Origin: Sphagnum compactum
Taxonomy: Eukaryota; Bryophyta; Sphagnopsida; Sphagnales
Reading direction: 5' to 3'
Assembly: GCA_965153455.1 (NCBI GenBank)
Contig: OZ234499.1
Location: 10,536,271 to 10,600,270 of the forward strand
Length of the DNA stretch: 64,000 nt
The notes under the pieces were generated by a model. That model was not told the DNA's origin. It saw only the letters and a program-made list of their open reading frames with translations, and ran no database searches. Positions 10,141-20,117 of this stretch are shown here, one piece after another. Each line of letters begins with the position of its first letter. Within the stretch, counting starts at the first letter, position 1. The position numbers were made by a program, and so were the translations under genes.

Positions 10141-11240
10141 ATAACATGACCTTCGGACACGGTGAAGTCCCCCCTTTCTTTAAACCTGGTTCATGTTTTA
10201 GTTTTTCCTAGAAACTTTTATCTTATTTATTTATTTATTTATAAGTGTTTTCTGTTTTTATTATTATTTCGTATAATAATAATAAAGTGTTTCTTTTTCA
10301 CTTTTGTATTTTTGTTTATTTGGATGCAAGTTTGAAGTTTGGAGAAAGAAGACGCACCTCATTCTTTTTCAAGTAGGGTTTTTTTTCATTATTATAAGTT
10401 TTTTTTTTTCTTATTTTTACTCTTTATTTGGTTTCTTCATTTTTTTTTAAAAATTTTGTCTTTTAAAATTATTTTATTGTATTTCCCTTTCCTTGTTTCA
10501 TTTGTTTCCATGCCTTTTTTATAGTTTTTGCGTTTTTACTTTTTTTTTGTTTATGTTTGTTTCATGTTTTCATTTTTTCTATTCTTATTTTGCCTATCTT
10601 CATTTTTTTTCTATTTTTATGCATTTATTTATTTATTTATTTTGTTTCTATTTTCTTTTTCAAAAAGATTCTAGTTTTTCAAATATATTTTATAATGAAA
10701 ATAATTTTAAAAAACTTTTGTATTTTTGTTTGATTAGATGCAGGTTTGAAGTTTGGAAAAAGAAGACAAACCTCATTTTTTTTTCAAGTATGGTTTTTTT
10801 CTCTTTCTTCTGCTCTCTGTTTTGTTTCTTATTTTTTGTCATCTATTTTTTAGTTTTCTTTTAAGATTATTTTACTGTATTTCCCTTTTTTGTTTCATGT
10901 TTAAATATATTTATTTCATATGTTTTCATTTTTTTCTATTTTTAAGTGTTTTAAAAAAGTTTCTATTTGTTAAAGTGTTTTTATTTTTATTTTTTTTCCT
11001 ATTTTTTTCCCTTTTAAAAATATATATTTGTTCTGTTTTTTTCTTTTTGGTTACAACTTTGTTTCATATTATTAATTTATTAATAACTTGTTTTCTTCTT
11101 TTTTAATTTGAAATTTTTAATTTGCTGCTGCCGCTTTCGTCGTCCTCCTCTTCCATCATCTTCTTCTTCAGGGATGAGGAAGTTGGATGGATGGAAAGGA
11201 CGACCGCCGCAAGCCGACAAAACCACCGATATTATTATCT
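10141..11240 (-). mobile_element. T-rich Helitron segment with repeated 3'-end sequence
   Basis: The left end (about 10147-10190) repeats the Helitron 3' region, CCTTCGGACACGGTGAAGTC. The right end (11215-11240) has the minus-strand sequence AATATCGGTGGTTTTGTC, the same as the 5' end at 20118. The middle is extremely T-rich on the plus strand, with a partial internal repeat (TGCAAGTTTGAAGTTTGG near 10325, a related copy near 10740 and another at about 11995). No credible gene; the open frames are phenylalanine-rich low complexity. Confidence 0.5.
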
Positions 11241-12205
11241 TCGGCCACTGTGAAGTCCCCCCGTTTCTTTAAACTTGGTTTGTGTTTTAGTTTTTTTTAG
11301 AAACTTTTAACTTTTTTATTTTTTATTTTTATTATTATTTTGTGATCATCCAGCCGGACAGACATTTCATCCATCCCATTAATTGGGACGGACAGTAGCT
11401 AAAAGAAAAAAAGCTTCCCCAAAATCCATCCCGTCATCAACTTTTATCTTTAGCACCGGTGGTCGTCATCGGGACGGATGCAGAGGTGTGTGCCACCTCG
11501 GATGTCACCTAGGTGCTTCAATTACCCACTTACCTTGGGGTTACACCCCTCTGTGGAGTCCAGCAAAATCTCGCATGGGGCCTTCAGCTTCACAGAATGG
11601 ACCATTTTGAAGGAGTGAAATGCCTTGTGGCCATGGAAACTGAATTAAATTGCTATTAGGTGCCCACCCAAGGCTTTTCTGGGAGCTAGAAGGATTTGTA
11701 GTGGGTACCCGTGACCTTCAGACACGGTGAAGTCCCTTCTTTCTTTAAACTTGGTTCATGTTTTAGTTTTTTTTAGAAACTTTTATCTTTTTTATTTTTT
11801 TATTCATATGTGTTTTTTGTTTTTATTATGGCCGTAAATGCAGCGGCAGTGTTAAACGCCGGGGAAAGGCTAGCACCGGTGGCCGTCATCGAGACGGATG
11901 AGGGGAGGGATGATGGGACGGATGTTTTAATTATTATTTTGTATAACAAAAATAAAATGTTTCTTTTTCACTTTTGTATTTTTGTTTATTTGGATGCAAG
12001 TTTGAAGTTTGGAGAAAGAAGACACACCTCATTCTTTTTCAAGTAGGGGTTTTTTTCATTATTTTTTCTTAATGTTTTTCTTCATACACTGTGAAGTCCC
12101 CCGGTTTTTTTAAACCGTATTTATTTCAAAAACAAATTCTATTTCAAACAGCTACACATCATGAATGTAGCTTCTCGCGGAGCCATTTAAGAGATGCATG
12201 CAGCT

Positions 12206-15200
12206 TCAAAGGAGGGCTTCTTCGTACACAACATTGCGCATAAGGCCAATCCGGCCATGCATAGTGTCTGGCAATAGAACTTTGATGTTCGCTGGTGCCT
12301 TGGCACGTGAAAAGGCAACATAAAGTTGGCCATGCGAAAAAACGTCATCTGCGAGATGAAGGCCAACATGAGAGAGGGTCTGCCCTTGAGACTTGTTAAT
12401 AGTCATCGCATAGGCTAGCCGCAAAGGAAATTGCTTCCTTGCAAATGTAAATGGCAAACCGCTGTTATCGGAAATGAACTTAATGCGCGGGATAAAGGCC
12501 ACATTACCAGCCCCTTTGCCTGTGATGATCTCAGCCTCAACGACTCGCATCGTGAAGCGTCGAATAATCAGGCGCGTCCCATTGCATAGCCCAGCCAATG
12601 GGTCAAGATTGCGCAACAGCATCACTGGTGCGCCAATCTTGAACGACAGCTTGTGTGAAGGCATGCCACTGACTTCCAAAGTGTTGAGGAATTCGGAAGG
12701 GTATGTGTTCGCCACTTCCAAGTCCTCTGCGAAATCCGCACTAAGGAAGTCAACTTGTGCGCCTGGAAGGTAGCTTAAAACCATCACATTTATTAGCGAA
12801 ACCTCCTTGTTGCGAGGAGCCAAAATCGCGCGCTCACGCAAATACTCGTTTGTGACCTGGCCCTTGTGTAGTTGAGGGTAGATGGCCACAGCCATGGCTC
12901 GTGTGTCCGCAGGAGGGAGTTTCATCATGTCTGGACATTTGATGTAGTCCTCATCGATGGTTTCTAACTCGTTGTTGCCAAGACAAAGAAGCCAGTCTGC
13001 AAAAGTGCGATTCCCAAGATCGGGGTGAATAGCAATGGCATCATCGGCTCGCATATTTTCCGAAAGACGGAATACCTCAACAGATTCCCATAGGTAGGAG
13101 TTCTTGATCGATGCAGAGACAATGTCTGCATGGGATCCCCGGGGAATGACCGGAAGGACTTGGCGAAAGTCCCCTGACATGACGAAAACAATGCCGCCAA
13201 AAGGTTCATTCCTGTCTGTAAGGTCACGCAAAGTTCGATCCACCGCTTCAAAAGCGAGCTTATTAGTCATAGGAGCTTCATCCCAAAGGATGAGTTTCGT
13301 TTGACGGATTAGCGCCGCTAAATCATCTTGTTTACGAATATAACATAAGGACGTACAGTCGAGTGCGATCGGGATCTTCAGGTACGAATGGGCCGTTTGC
13401 CCTCCAAAGAGCAGAAGTGCAGCAATGCCTGAAGAGGCGACAGCAAGTGCAATATCGCCACACGAACGCACAGCGTTCAAAATCAAGTTTTCGATGTAGG
13501 TTTTACCCGTTCCACCGGGGCCATCGATAAAGATGACTTTAGCGTGATGGGCAGCATATGCATTGATTACGCCATCATAGGCTGCACGCTGCCCATTATT
13601 GAGGCTCTCAATGGCCGTAGCCACCTTGACTTGCAAGACTTCAACATTGTAGTCGCGCTCCACCTCAAGCAGGCGATTGGTCTCTAATCGATGAAAGGCA
13701 ACAGAGGGGGTAGGAAGGCCAAAATCCTCGAGAGTTTTGTTAAATTTGGCAAGCGTATCCCGTAAGGAATGTAATGCCCAACTCTCAATTTGCTCAATGG
13801 ACGGTTCCATTATACCGCGACGTTGTAATGCTACCTTGCAGTCATCGCAAATGTGCTCCTTGTACTTGTCCCAGAGCATGCGCGGCTCACCTGGAACGCC
13901 AAAGGCTAAGATGGTCACAAACAGAGATCGCAATTGCGCACCTGTTTGCATGACAACTGCTTCTCCTAAACAGGCATTCCACTCGTCATCCGAGTCATAC
14001 AAACCAAGTGCAATGCACGTTGATTTGAATGTGTCATGGACAACACCGTTAATTGTGCGAAGAACTTCAAAAGAAATAGCACCTTTGACCTTCGTTAACA
14101 ATGTACGCAAGAAATAGCGTTCGCCAGCGGAAGGACTAACGAAATAAAGGCGCCCGACACAGCACCCTCTCTGCCGGATGGTCCATTTTTTCGTCCCATT
14201 GGTCCATGTAAACACAGAAGGAAAATCCATGTACGTGACTTTTCTTGCCAAGGGGTAATCAATATTGGCTTGGAAGTATTCGGTGAGCGTTGTTTTCTGG
14301 TTTTGCTCGCTATTAATAGTTTCAAAAATACTGGCACTTTCATTGTACATGACCTGATGCATTCCAGGCTCGTGCACGGCAAGGCGTGTGATAGACGGTG
14401 TCCCTTCATGCATTCTAAAAGAGAAAAGACGCCACGATGCCTCGGAAGCAGAGACATAACGTCCTTCAAGGTATGCTTTAATTTCATCGTGGTTTTGCCC
14501 CTCACCATTAGCAACAACCACCTGCGCATTGTTCTCCTGGCCATGCCTATTCGCCTGCCTTTCGACAACGGCAATAGCACGGTCAGGTCCCTTGTACACA
14601 TACTTGTACATGTACTTGACGGCAGATATGGACGAACATATCTCCACGTTGATGTGCGCATGGTACTTGGTTGCCAAGTGAAGATTATACGGGACAATCC
14701 ACCGGTTATCCACCACGCGCTGCGTCTTTGGATCTACAAAAATGCGGGTTTGACGCCGCCGGTACTCCGGGTACCCGTCAACATCACAGCGCGTTTCTTC
14801 ACTAAAGGAACGTGGGTACCTTTTCTTGCATTTTCCCTGCTCCATGCATTGTGCGTTGAGAAAATCTGGACCACATGGCCCATGCACCATGCACGAAGTG
14901 ACCGTCTCGTATGCCTCAGGATGGCGTATCGAATCCGGAATCTCGGCTGATACCATCGAATCGAAGTCCTCGGTGGTGCGCAATTTTGACGCTTCATCTA
15001 AAATGAGCAAAATGTGTGCGTGGGGCAAGCCTCTCTTTTGAAACTCGATGACCCAAATTTTAGCAATCACATTGCCAAGAACACCGTCTTTGATGTCCCT
15101 CAAAAGGGTGTCAAGTTTCAAATTGAAAATGCGAGTTACTAACTCTGGGCGATCCTTGGCAATCTGCCCCAGGAGAAGCGCATCTGGAATCTCTTTCCAT

Positions 15201-17041
15201 TTAGGATTACAGGTAAATGTGACAAAAAGGTCCGGCTTACCAAATTTGCGGACCCTGGCCATGGCATCTTGGTACAATTGGCCCATGGCGCGCTCACCAC
15301 CCTGGAATGACGACGGGAGAATCATCTTTTGCCCGACGTCGTGCCCGAGAACATCGCCAGCATTCAATGCATCTTGAAGACCATTGTACAGGTCGCAACG
15401 CAACTGTCGTTGGTTCTCGCGAATAAACTTCAAGCGGTTCTGTTCAGTACATGCATACGCGTCAACAATGAATTGTTGCAAAAGCCTTCCGGCTCGTAGA
15501 ATCCATTCCTGGTTGACGCGATGCTGTAGCATGTATGCATAATATTGAAGCATGGTGACGCGCGCAGAACCGCGTTTACCACCTATTGTATTCTCGTCAT
15601 CCTGGATGAACAAGGAACCATCCCATTGAAATCCATTCAATGGGATGCCGTCATGCCATCCGTTGCGTCCATCTGGGAAGAGAAGCACGTAGTGTAGTGG
15701 TGCGTATGCACTGTGCAGGGGAGAAACGCGCTGAAAATAGCCATTAGTCGAACGCAGAACAATGTCGCGTGCGTCTACTTCATCCACATCGCCCCCAACC
15801 ATCAATGCGCCAACTTCGTCAACAGTTGGCGCATTATAACATTGCAAATTAGTGCGGCGATCGTTCACCAAACGAAGACTTAGCTCAATAGCCCCGCCTT
15901 GGAGCCGTTCCGCGGCCGTTTGGTAGATGATGGCATAGGGGTTGCATGCATGTAACATCGTTTGCAATGACTGCATGGTGTCCCTATTCAAGCCACCAAA
16001 ATTGCCCATCCGGCCATCGAGCTCGGCATGCGGATCGCTGATGTATAGTTGGGCGAATTTTCGCGCCTCGCCAGGTTGAGGAAGTAGACTCCCCATCCTG
16101 TGGTAAAGCTCACCGCAAAGACGGTAAGTATAATTGCCAGGTTGGGCAACACTGGTATCCAGGTTGGCCCCCACAGACGTGAAGGCTAACGCACTGTTGT
16201 AAGAGCGGATGTGCTGACGAAAGTCTTTCGCATCCGTTTCTTTACCTGTAAGGAGCCGCCTGAGTGGCTCTGGTGGGGGTGCCAACGGGGGTAGCGTCAC
16301 TTTACCTTGCGCGCAACACAGTGTAAATTGCGGATTGGCGCACGAACTTGATGCGGCACGCTCTTCCAAAAAGTGTAGGGCGTCGCACTTGCCACACACA
16401 GTGGTCATTTCACCTAAAGTGTGGCGAAGACCACGATGGCTGCCATCAAATTCATGGCGCGCCAAAGGTATCATTTGATTCCCACCTTGGTTTGCGCGAT
16501 CTAGTTCACGTTGGGCACTACGTGCTTGACAATCAATGTTTTGAATTTCTTGGCGACGCTCTTCCGGCAATTGCTCACGCTGGCCCTGGTGAGCCTGAGG
16601 ATCTGTGTTATGCATTTCATGTTGCCTATCAGAATGCAAAAGTGTCCGGGCGTTAACACGCCCAACATTTTCTAAAGCAATTTGCACATCGTTGCACGCA
16701 GTTCTCTGAACTACCCGCCAGCTGGCATTCATAACATTTTGCGCATTGTTGTGTGTAGTTCTCTTTACTGCCCGTCGGTTGGCATCCGCCGTAATCTCGG
16801 CATCGCTGCGCTTGCTGGCATCTGCTGCAATTTGCACATCACTACGCACAACTCTCTGAGTTTTTCGTCGGCTGGTATCCGCAGCAATTTGCGCATCACT
16901 ACGCGCAGCTCTATGAGTTGCCCGTCGGTTGGCATCTACCGCACGTTGCTTCTCAGATCGAGCAGCGTGCCTCTCCCGAGCAAGACGATTTCGACGGATG
17001 CGCGGGTCCTCCAAATGGGCCTCCTCTTCCTCTTCGTTCAT
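12206..17041 (-). CDS. Helitron Rep/helicase (RepHel), intact 1611-residue ORF
   Basis: A single uninterrupted frame encodes the rolling-circle transposase of a Helitron. Residues 39-126 are about five copies of a 19-residue arginine-rich unit (RRATHRAARSDAQIAADTS). A zinc-finger-like part follows (CGKC at 216-219, C234, CC at 242-243, GKVTLPPL). The HUH nickase motif is PHAHILLIL with histidines 674 and 676; tyrosines 810-816 in KYMYKYVYKG supply the Y2 site. The C-terminal SF1/Pif1-type helicase has Walker A GPGGTGKT at 1174-1181, Walker B LILWDEAPM near 1250, GDFRQVLPVI and NKSQGQT near 1548, ending with LYVAFSRAK. No catalytic residue looks missing and there is no stop or frameshift, unlike the other transposons in the window. 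No RPA or endonuclease gene accompanies it. Confidence 0.95.
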   Translation of the reverse strand: MNEEEEEAHLEDPRIRRNRLARERHAARSEKQRAVDANRRATHRAARSDAQIAADTSRRKTQRVVRSDVQIAADASKRSDAEITADANRRAVKRTTHNNAQNVMNASWRVVQRTACNDVQIALENVGRVNARTLLHSDRQHEMHNTDPQAHQGQREQLPEERRQEIQNIDCQARSAQRELDRANQGGNQMIPLARHEFDGSHRGLRHTLGEMTTVCGKCDALHFLEERAASSSCANPQFTLCCAQGKVTLPPLAPPPEPLRRLLTGKETDAKDFRQHIRSYNSALAFTSVGANLDTSVAQPGNYTYRLCGELYHRMGSLLPQPGEARKFAQLYISDPHAELDGRMGNFGGLNRDTMQSLQTMLHACNPYAIIYQTAAERLQGGAIELSLRLVNDRRTNLQCYNAPTVDEVGALMVGGDVDEVDARDIVLRSTNGYFQRVSPLHSAYAPLHYVLLFPDGRNGWHDGIPLNGFQWDGSLFIQDDENTIGGKRGSARVTMLQYYAYMLQHRVNQEWILRAGRLLQQFIVDAYACTEQNRLKFIRENQRQLRCDLYNGLQDALNAGDVLGHDVGQKMILPSSFQGGERAMGQLYQDAMARVRKFGKPDLFVTFTCNPKWKEIPDALLLGQIAKDRPELVTRIFNLKLDTLLRDIKDGVLGNVIAKIWVIEFQKRGLPHAHILLILDEASKLRTTEDFDSMVSAEIPDSIRHPEAYETVTSCMVHGPCGPDFLNAQCMEQGKCKKRYPRSFSEETRCDVDGYPEYRRRQTRIFVDPKTQRVVDNRWIVPYNLHLATKYHAHINVEICSSISAVKYMYKYVYKGPDRAIAVVERQANRHGQENNAQVVVANGEGQNHDEIKAYLEGRYVSASEASWRLFSFRMHEGTPSITRLAVHEPGMHQVMYNESASIFETINSEQNQKTTLTEYFQANIDYPLARKVTYMDFPSVFTWTNGTKKWTIRQRGCCVGRLYFVSPSAGERYFLRTLLTKVKGAISFEVLRTINGVVHDTFKSTCIALGLYDSDDEWNACLGEAVVMQTGAQLRSLFVTILAFGVPGEPRMLWDKYKEHICDDCKVALQRRGIMEPSIEQIESWALHSLRDTLAKFNKTLEDFGLPTPSVAFHRLETNRLLEVERDYNVEVLQVKVATAIESLNNGQRAAYDGVINAYAAHHAKVIFIDGPGGTGKTYIENLILNAVRSCGDIALAVASSGIAALLLFGGQTAHSYLKIPIALDCTSLCYIRKQDDLAALIRQTKLILWDEAPMTNKLAFEAVDRTLRDLTDRNEPFGGIVFVMSGDFRQVLPVIPRGSHADIVSASIKNSYLWESVEVFRLSENMRADDAIAIHPDLGNRTFADWLLCLGNNELETIDEDYIKCPDMMKLPPADTRAMAVAIYPQLHKGQVTNEYLRERAILAPRNKEVSLINVMVLSYLPGAQVDFLSADFAEDLEVANTYPSEFLNTLEVSGMPSHKLSFKIGAPVMLLRNLDPLAGLCNGTRLIIRRFTMRVVEAEIITGKGAGNVAFIPRIKFISDNSGLPFTFARKQFPLRLAYAMTINKSQGQTLSHVGLHLADDVFSHGQLYVAFSRAKAPANIKVLLPDTMHGRIGLMRNVVYEEALL

Positions 17042-17099
17042 TGGTTTAATGAGAGTTGTTGTGTTGAAGGGGGGGGAGATAGGTGAAGAGGTCTGTTCA

Positions 17100-17196
17100 A
17101 AGCAAAGTTGTCTGCAATGAGCTCACATTGCGTCCCCTTTCCAGATGTCAGAACTCCAGAAATCATAATCCTCAGGGCCTCCATTCCTGTCGGGGC
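17100..17196 (-). pseudogene. Captured adenylate kinase exon (P-loop part)
   Basis: After an acceptor-like TTAG at 17198-17197 the minus strand reads APTGMEALRIMISGVL then TSGKGTQCELIADN. This matches the nucleotide-binding start of plant adenylate kinases, where SGAPASGKGTQCELI is typical; here two residues of the loop are changed (VLT for APA). Only one exon is present. The frame runs on through 17042 and ends in a TGA that overlaps the RepHel ATG (ATGA). It sits about 60 bases upstream of RepHel in the same orientation, so it may be part of the 5' leader of its transcript. I see no way it could make a working kinase alone. Confidence 0.7.
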
Positions 17197-17558
17197 CTAA
17201 TTTTGCCAGAGGAAAAAAAAAAAAAAAACCAATAAGTCGAAATATTATGATGTTGCAGCAGCAACAACGCTTTGGAATTCTGCCTGGACAACAACGAAGA
17301 TAGAATTGTAGAAACAGTGTCAAACTGGCTAAATTTACAGCAATATTCCTTCCATCAGAAGTGCTTTCCAATTTGCAATTCTAGAAATTTCTTCAATGCA
17401 CCTTGGCTGCAATGAGCTCACATCACATCGTCACTGGAATTAGAGAGCATCGGCATTGGGTTGAAGACGTGGACGTTCTTCCTGATCACTAATTATGTGA
17501 CATGGCCATGTTTGCACAACTTTCGTAAAACAGATTTCTCTTGATAGGCAGGCAACTA

Positions 17559-17785
17559 TCACATTGCTTTGTATGTCACATTTGCAAGGAAGACCTTCAT
17601 TCCCTTGACATGACCTTCGATATGCTGGATAGATTGCTCCTGGCAAGAAGCTCGTCCAAGCTAGTCGACATGAAACCCACCCCTGAGTTGGAAATCACCA
17701 CTTTCTTCACAAAATTTGGATACATCTCTACCATCCGAAATGCCACCATGCCACCATAGTTGGTTCCCACCAATTGTATCTGGTT
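17559..17785 (-). pseudogene. Captured alpha/beta hydrolase exon with lost nucleophile
   Basis: After a TTTTTCAG acceptor the frame from 17785 reads NQIQLVGTNYGGMVAFRM, VEMYPNFVKKVVISNSGVGF, then STSLDELLARSNLSSISKVM to a stop at about 17597. A second frame beyond it (KVFLANVTYKAM, to about 17559) continues the family pattern, so a frameshift has occurred. Plant alpha/beta hydrolases have a G-x-S-x-G nucleophile elbow (GTSYGG); here it is GTNYGG, so the catalytic serine is absent. Flanking intron-like DNA is partly duplicated: AAACCAATAAGTC with a following TATGATGTTGCA occurs at about 17228 and again at 17820. Confidence 0.7.
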
Positions 17786-18574
17786 CTGAAAAACAATTTC
17801 GCAAGAAGAAAAAAAAAGAAAAACCAATAAGTCAAAATAGAGCATGAATAATTGATGACAACATGTTATTATGATGTTGCACCAGCAGTAACGCTTTGAA
17901 ACATGTGGGAGCAATAAATCATATAAAACTCATGACCAAAAATCATAGTCTTTTAAGTTGAAGGTTTATTAGTATTGAAAAAATATATCCTACAAAGAAG
18001 CCGAATCTCACAATTTGTCCTAAAATTTCCCTATGCTTTTGGGTAATGAAGTATTATTAGGGTTTAGGGTGGTTCAGCGAGAACTAATCTTATCTTTTGT
18101 GAACGGAAAAAAAAAATTCTCCTCATTAATATACATTAGGAAGGAAATTGTTCCCCAAAAAAGACCACTAAATACCTGTTTACAAAATATTCTAAACATT
18201 AATATACACTGGTGCAAAACAAATTCGCCCCATTTTTGCTGTTGGGAATCCAAAGAGCTCCTGGTCCTTGTAACTTTCAGCCTGCAAGAAAAAATTCCAA
18301 ATCAAAGAGCACCTTCAGATAGCATCACAAAAACACTAACTCAGCACTTTAGGATATGGGATATATTTCTTACATTATATATTCCATATATTCCCAAGTG
18401 CAAAAAATTATTGAAACAAAAGCATAGTATCCCCAAAAAAGCAAAAGTAAAGATTTTATAACAAAATTGACAACAAACAACAAAAAAAATTCTGCAAAAT
18501 ACATTTGTTGTGAACCAAAATGTGTAAGAAACATCACTTGGTGCATTTTGCTTGGAATTTCATACGAAGTGGAT

Positions 18575-18750
18575 CTAGTAGTCTCTGTGGTGACCACCTA
18601 TCATGCTCTTCACTTTCCGGATGAAACCTTCATAACCCCCGGCTCCAGGACCTCCTCCAGCACCATAACCCCCGGCTCCAGTACCTCCTTCGACACCATA
18701 TCCCCCAGCTCCAGGAGCTCCTTCGGCACGATATCCACCACGAGACAGTC
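18575..18750 (-). pseudogene. Captured terminal exon of a glycine-rich protein
   Basis: After an acceptor-like TTTTTAAG the minus strand reads GLSRGGYRAEGAPGAGGYGV, continues with further GAGGYG-type repeats and ends EGFIRKVKSMIGGHHRDY at a TAG. The clean reading frame, the GGY repeats and the defined stop look like the last exon of a plant glycine-rich protein. Nothing upstream supplies a signal peptide or start. It lies within the large Helitron in the element's orientation, so I interpret it as a third captured fragment. The exact family is not recognised. Confidence 0.55.
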
Positions 18751-19130
18751 CTTAAAAACTCCTGGCCACTCAACTTACGACGCCCACATGGGCCTGCATT
18801 TGTGTGTAGTGTGGACAGAGGACACGCGGGATGCATGGAGAGGTGCATGCCAATCAACTGTCCCAAATATAGAGGAAGAGGCATGCTCATCATTTTCAAA
18901 TCCCTTATCTGCAAGTCACAGTACCCAATGGCGTCTTGTTTCTCTCACCACTCTGGCTCCATCAGGGAATTGGAAAAAAAAAAACAAAAAAACTGTTGTG
19001 AAGCAGTGCTTTTTTTTTTTTCTGGCCCAGATTTCTACTGTTTAAAAACTCTGGCTACCAATGCAAAGCGGTCCTTTTTTTATGGAGATGTAATGGTTTT
19101 ATTTTTGCAATGGAGTTTTCCATTTGTTTC

Positions 19131-20117
19131 TCGATATATATATATATATATATATTTATATTTATAATTTTTTTTAAAAGAGAAAAAAACGTGTGAAGAG
19201 ATTGACGAAATGATGATGCTTTGAACATGGTTTTGTAACCTGTAATCTATTTAAGAAAACTTATCCAATTCTTTATGCTAGGTGAAAGGCATGAGCGAGC
19301 ATACTCAAGGGTCCCATGCCACTTAGCCATCACCGCCTCATGTCGGGCCCCTCATTTCATTGCAAGAATGCCCCATCCCACCTCTCTTCTCCTCCTCGGG
19401 ACCTACGCAAAACTTTGCCATTGTGAATTTCCCTTCTTTGCGGATACCACTGAAAGAGGGGATAGGGAGTGGAAGCAGGCCCAAAGACAGGGTGACTTTC
19501 TGGATAACTCCAGTCCACAGAAAACAAAAAGGGGGACCAAAACTGGGTTTCGTCACCTAAAGTCGTCACTGCACTTCGACCCCTAAAGGACGACCACCCA
19601 AGGACAAAACCACCGATATTATATATATATATATATATATATTTATATTTATAATTTTTTTTAAAAGAGAAAAAAACGTGTGAAGAGATTGACGAAATGA
19701 TGATGCTTTGAACATGGTTTTGTAACCTGTAATCTATTTAAGAAAACTTATCCAATTCTTTATGCTAGGTGAAAGGCATGAGCGAGCATACTCAAGGGTC
19801 CCATGCCACTTAGCCATCACCGCCTCATGTCGGGCCCCTCATTTCATTGCAAGAATGCCCCATCCCACCTCTCTTCTCCTCCTCGGGACCTACGCAAAAC
19901 TTTGCCATTGTGAATTTCCCTTCTTTGCGGATACCACTGAAAGAGGGGATAGGGAGTGGAAGCAGGCCCAAAGACAGGGTGACTTTCTGGATAACTCCAG
20001 TCCACAGAAAACAAAAAGGGGGACCAAAACTGGGTTTCGTCACCTAAAGTCGTCACTGCACTTCGACCCCTAAAGGACGACCACCCAAGGACAAAACCAC
20101 CGATATTATATATATAG
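19131..20117. repeat. 487-bp tandem duplication of the Helitron 5' end
   Basis: The block from about 19131 to 19617 repeats at 19618 to 20104 with an offset of exactly 487 and no difference that I could see, including matching open frames on both strands. Each copy ends (plus sense) GGACAAAACCACCGATATTA plus a TA tract, which is the Helitron 5' end read backwards. Near identity implies a recent duplication or an assembly artefact. Confidence 0.95.

Noticed and set aside
10339-11106. Phenylalanine/leucine-rich open frames resembling membrane proteins
   Set aside because: Produced by a T-rich low-complexity tract within a Helitron segment.
19275-20073. Two identical 103-residue plus-strand frames
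   Set aside because: They are the two copies of the duplicated Helitron 5' end, with no recognisable product.
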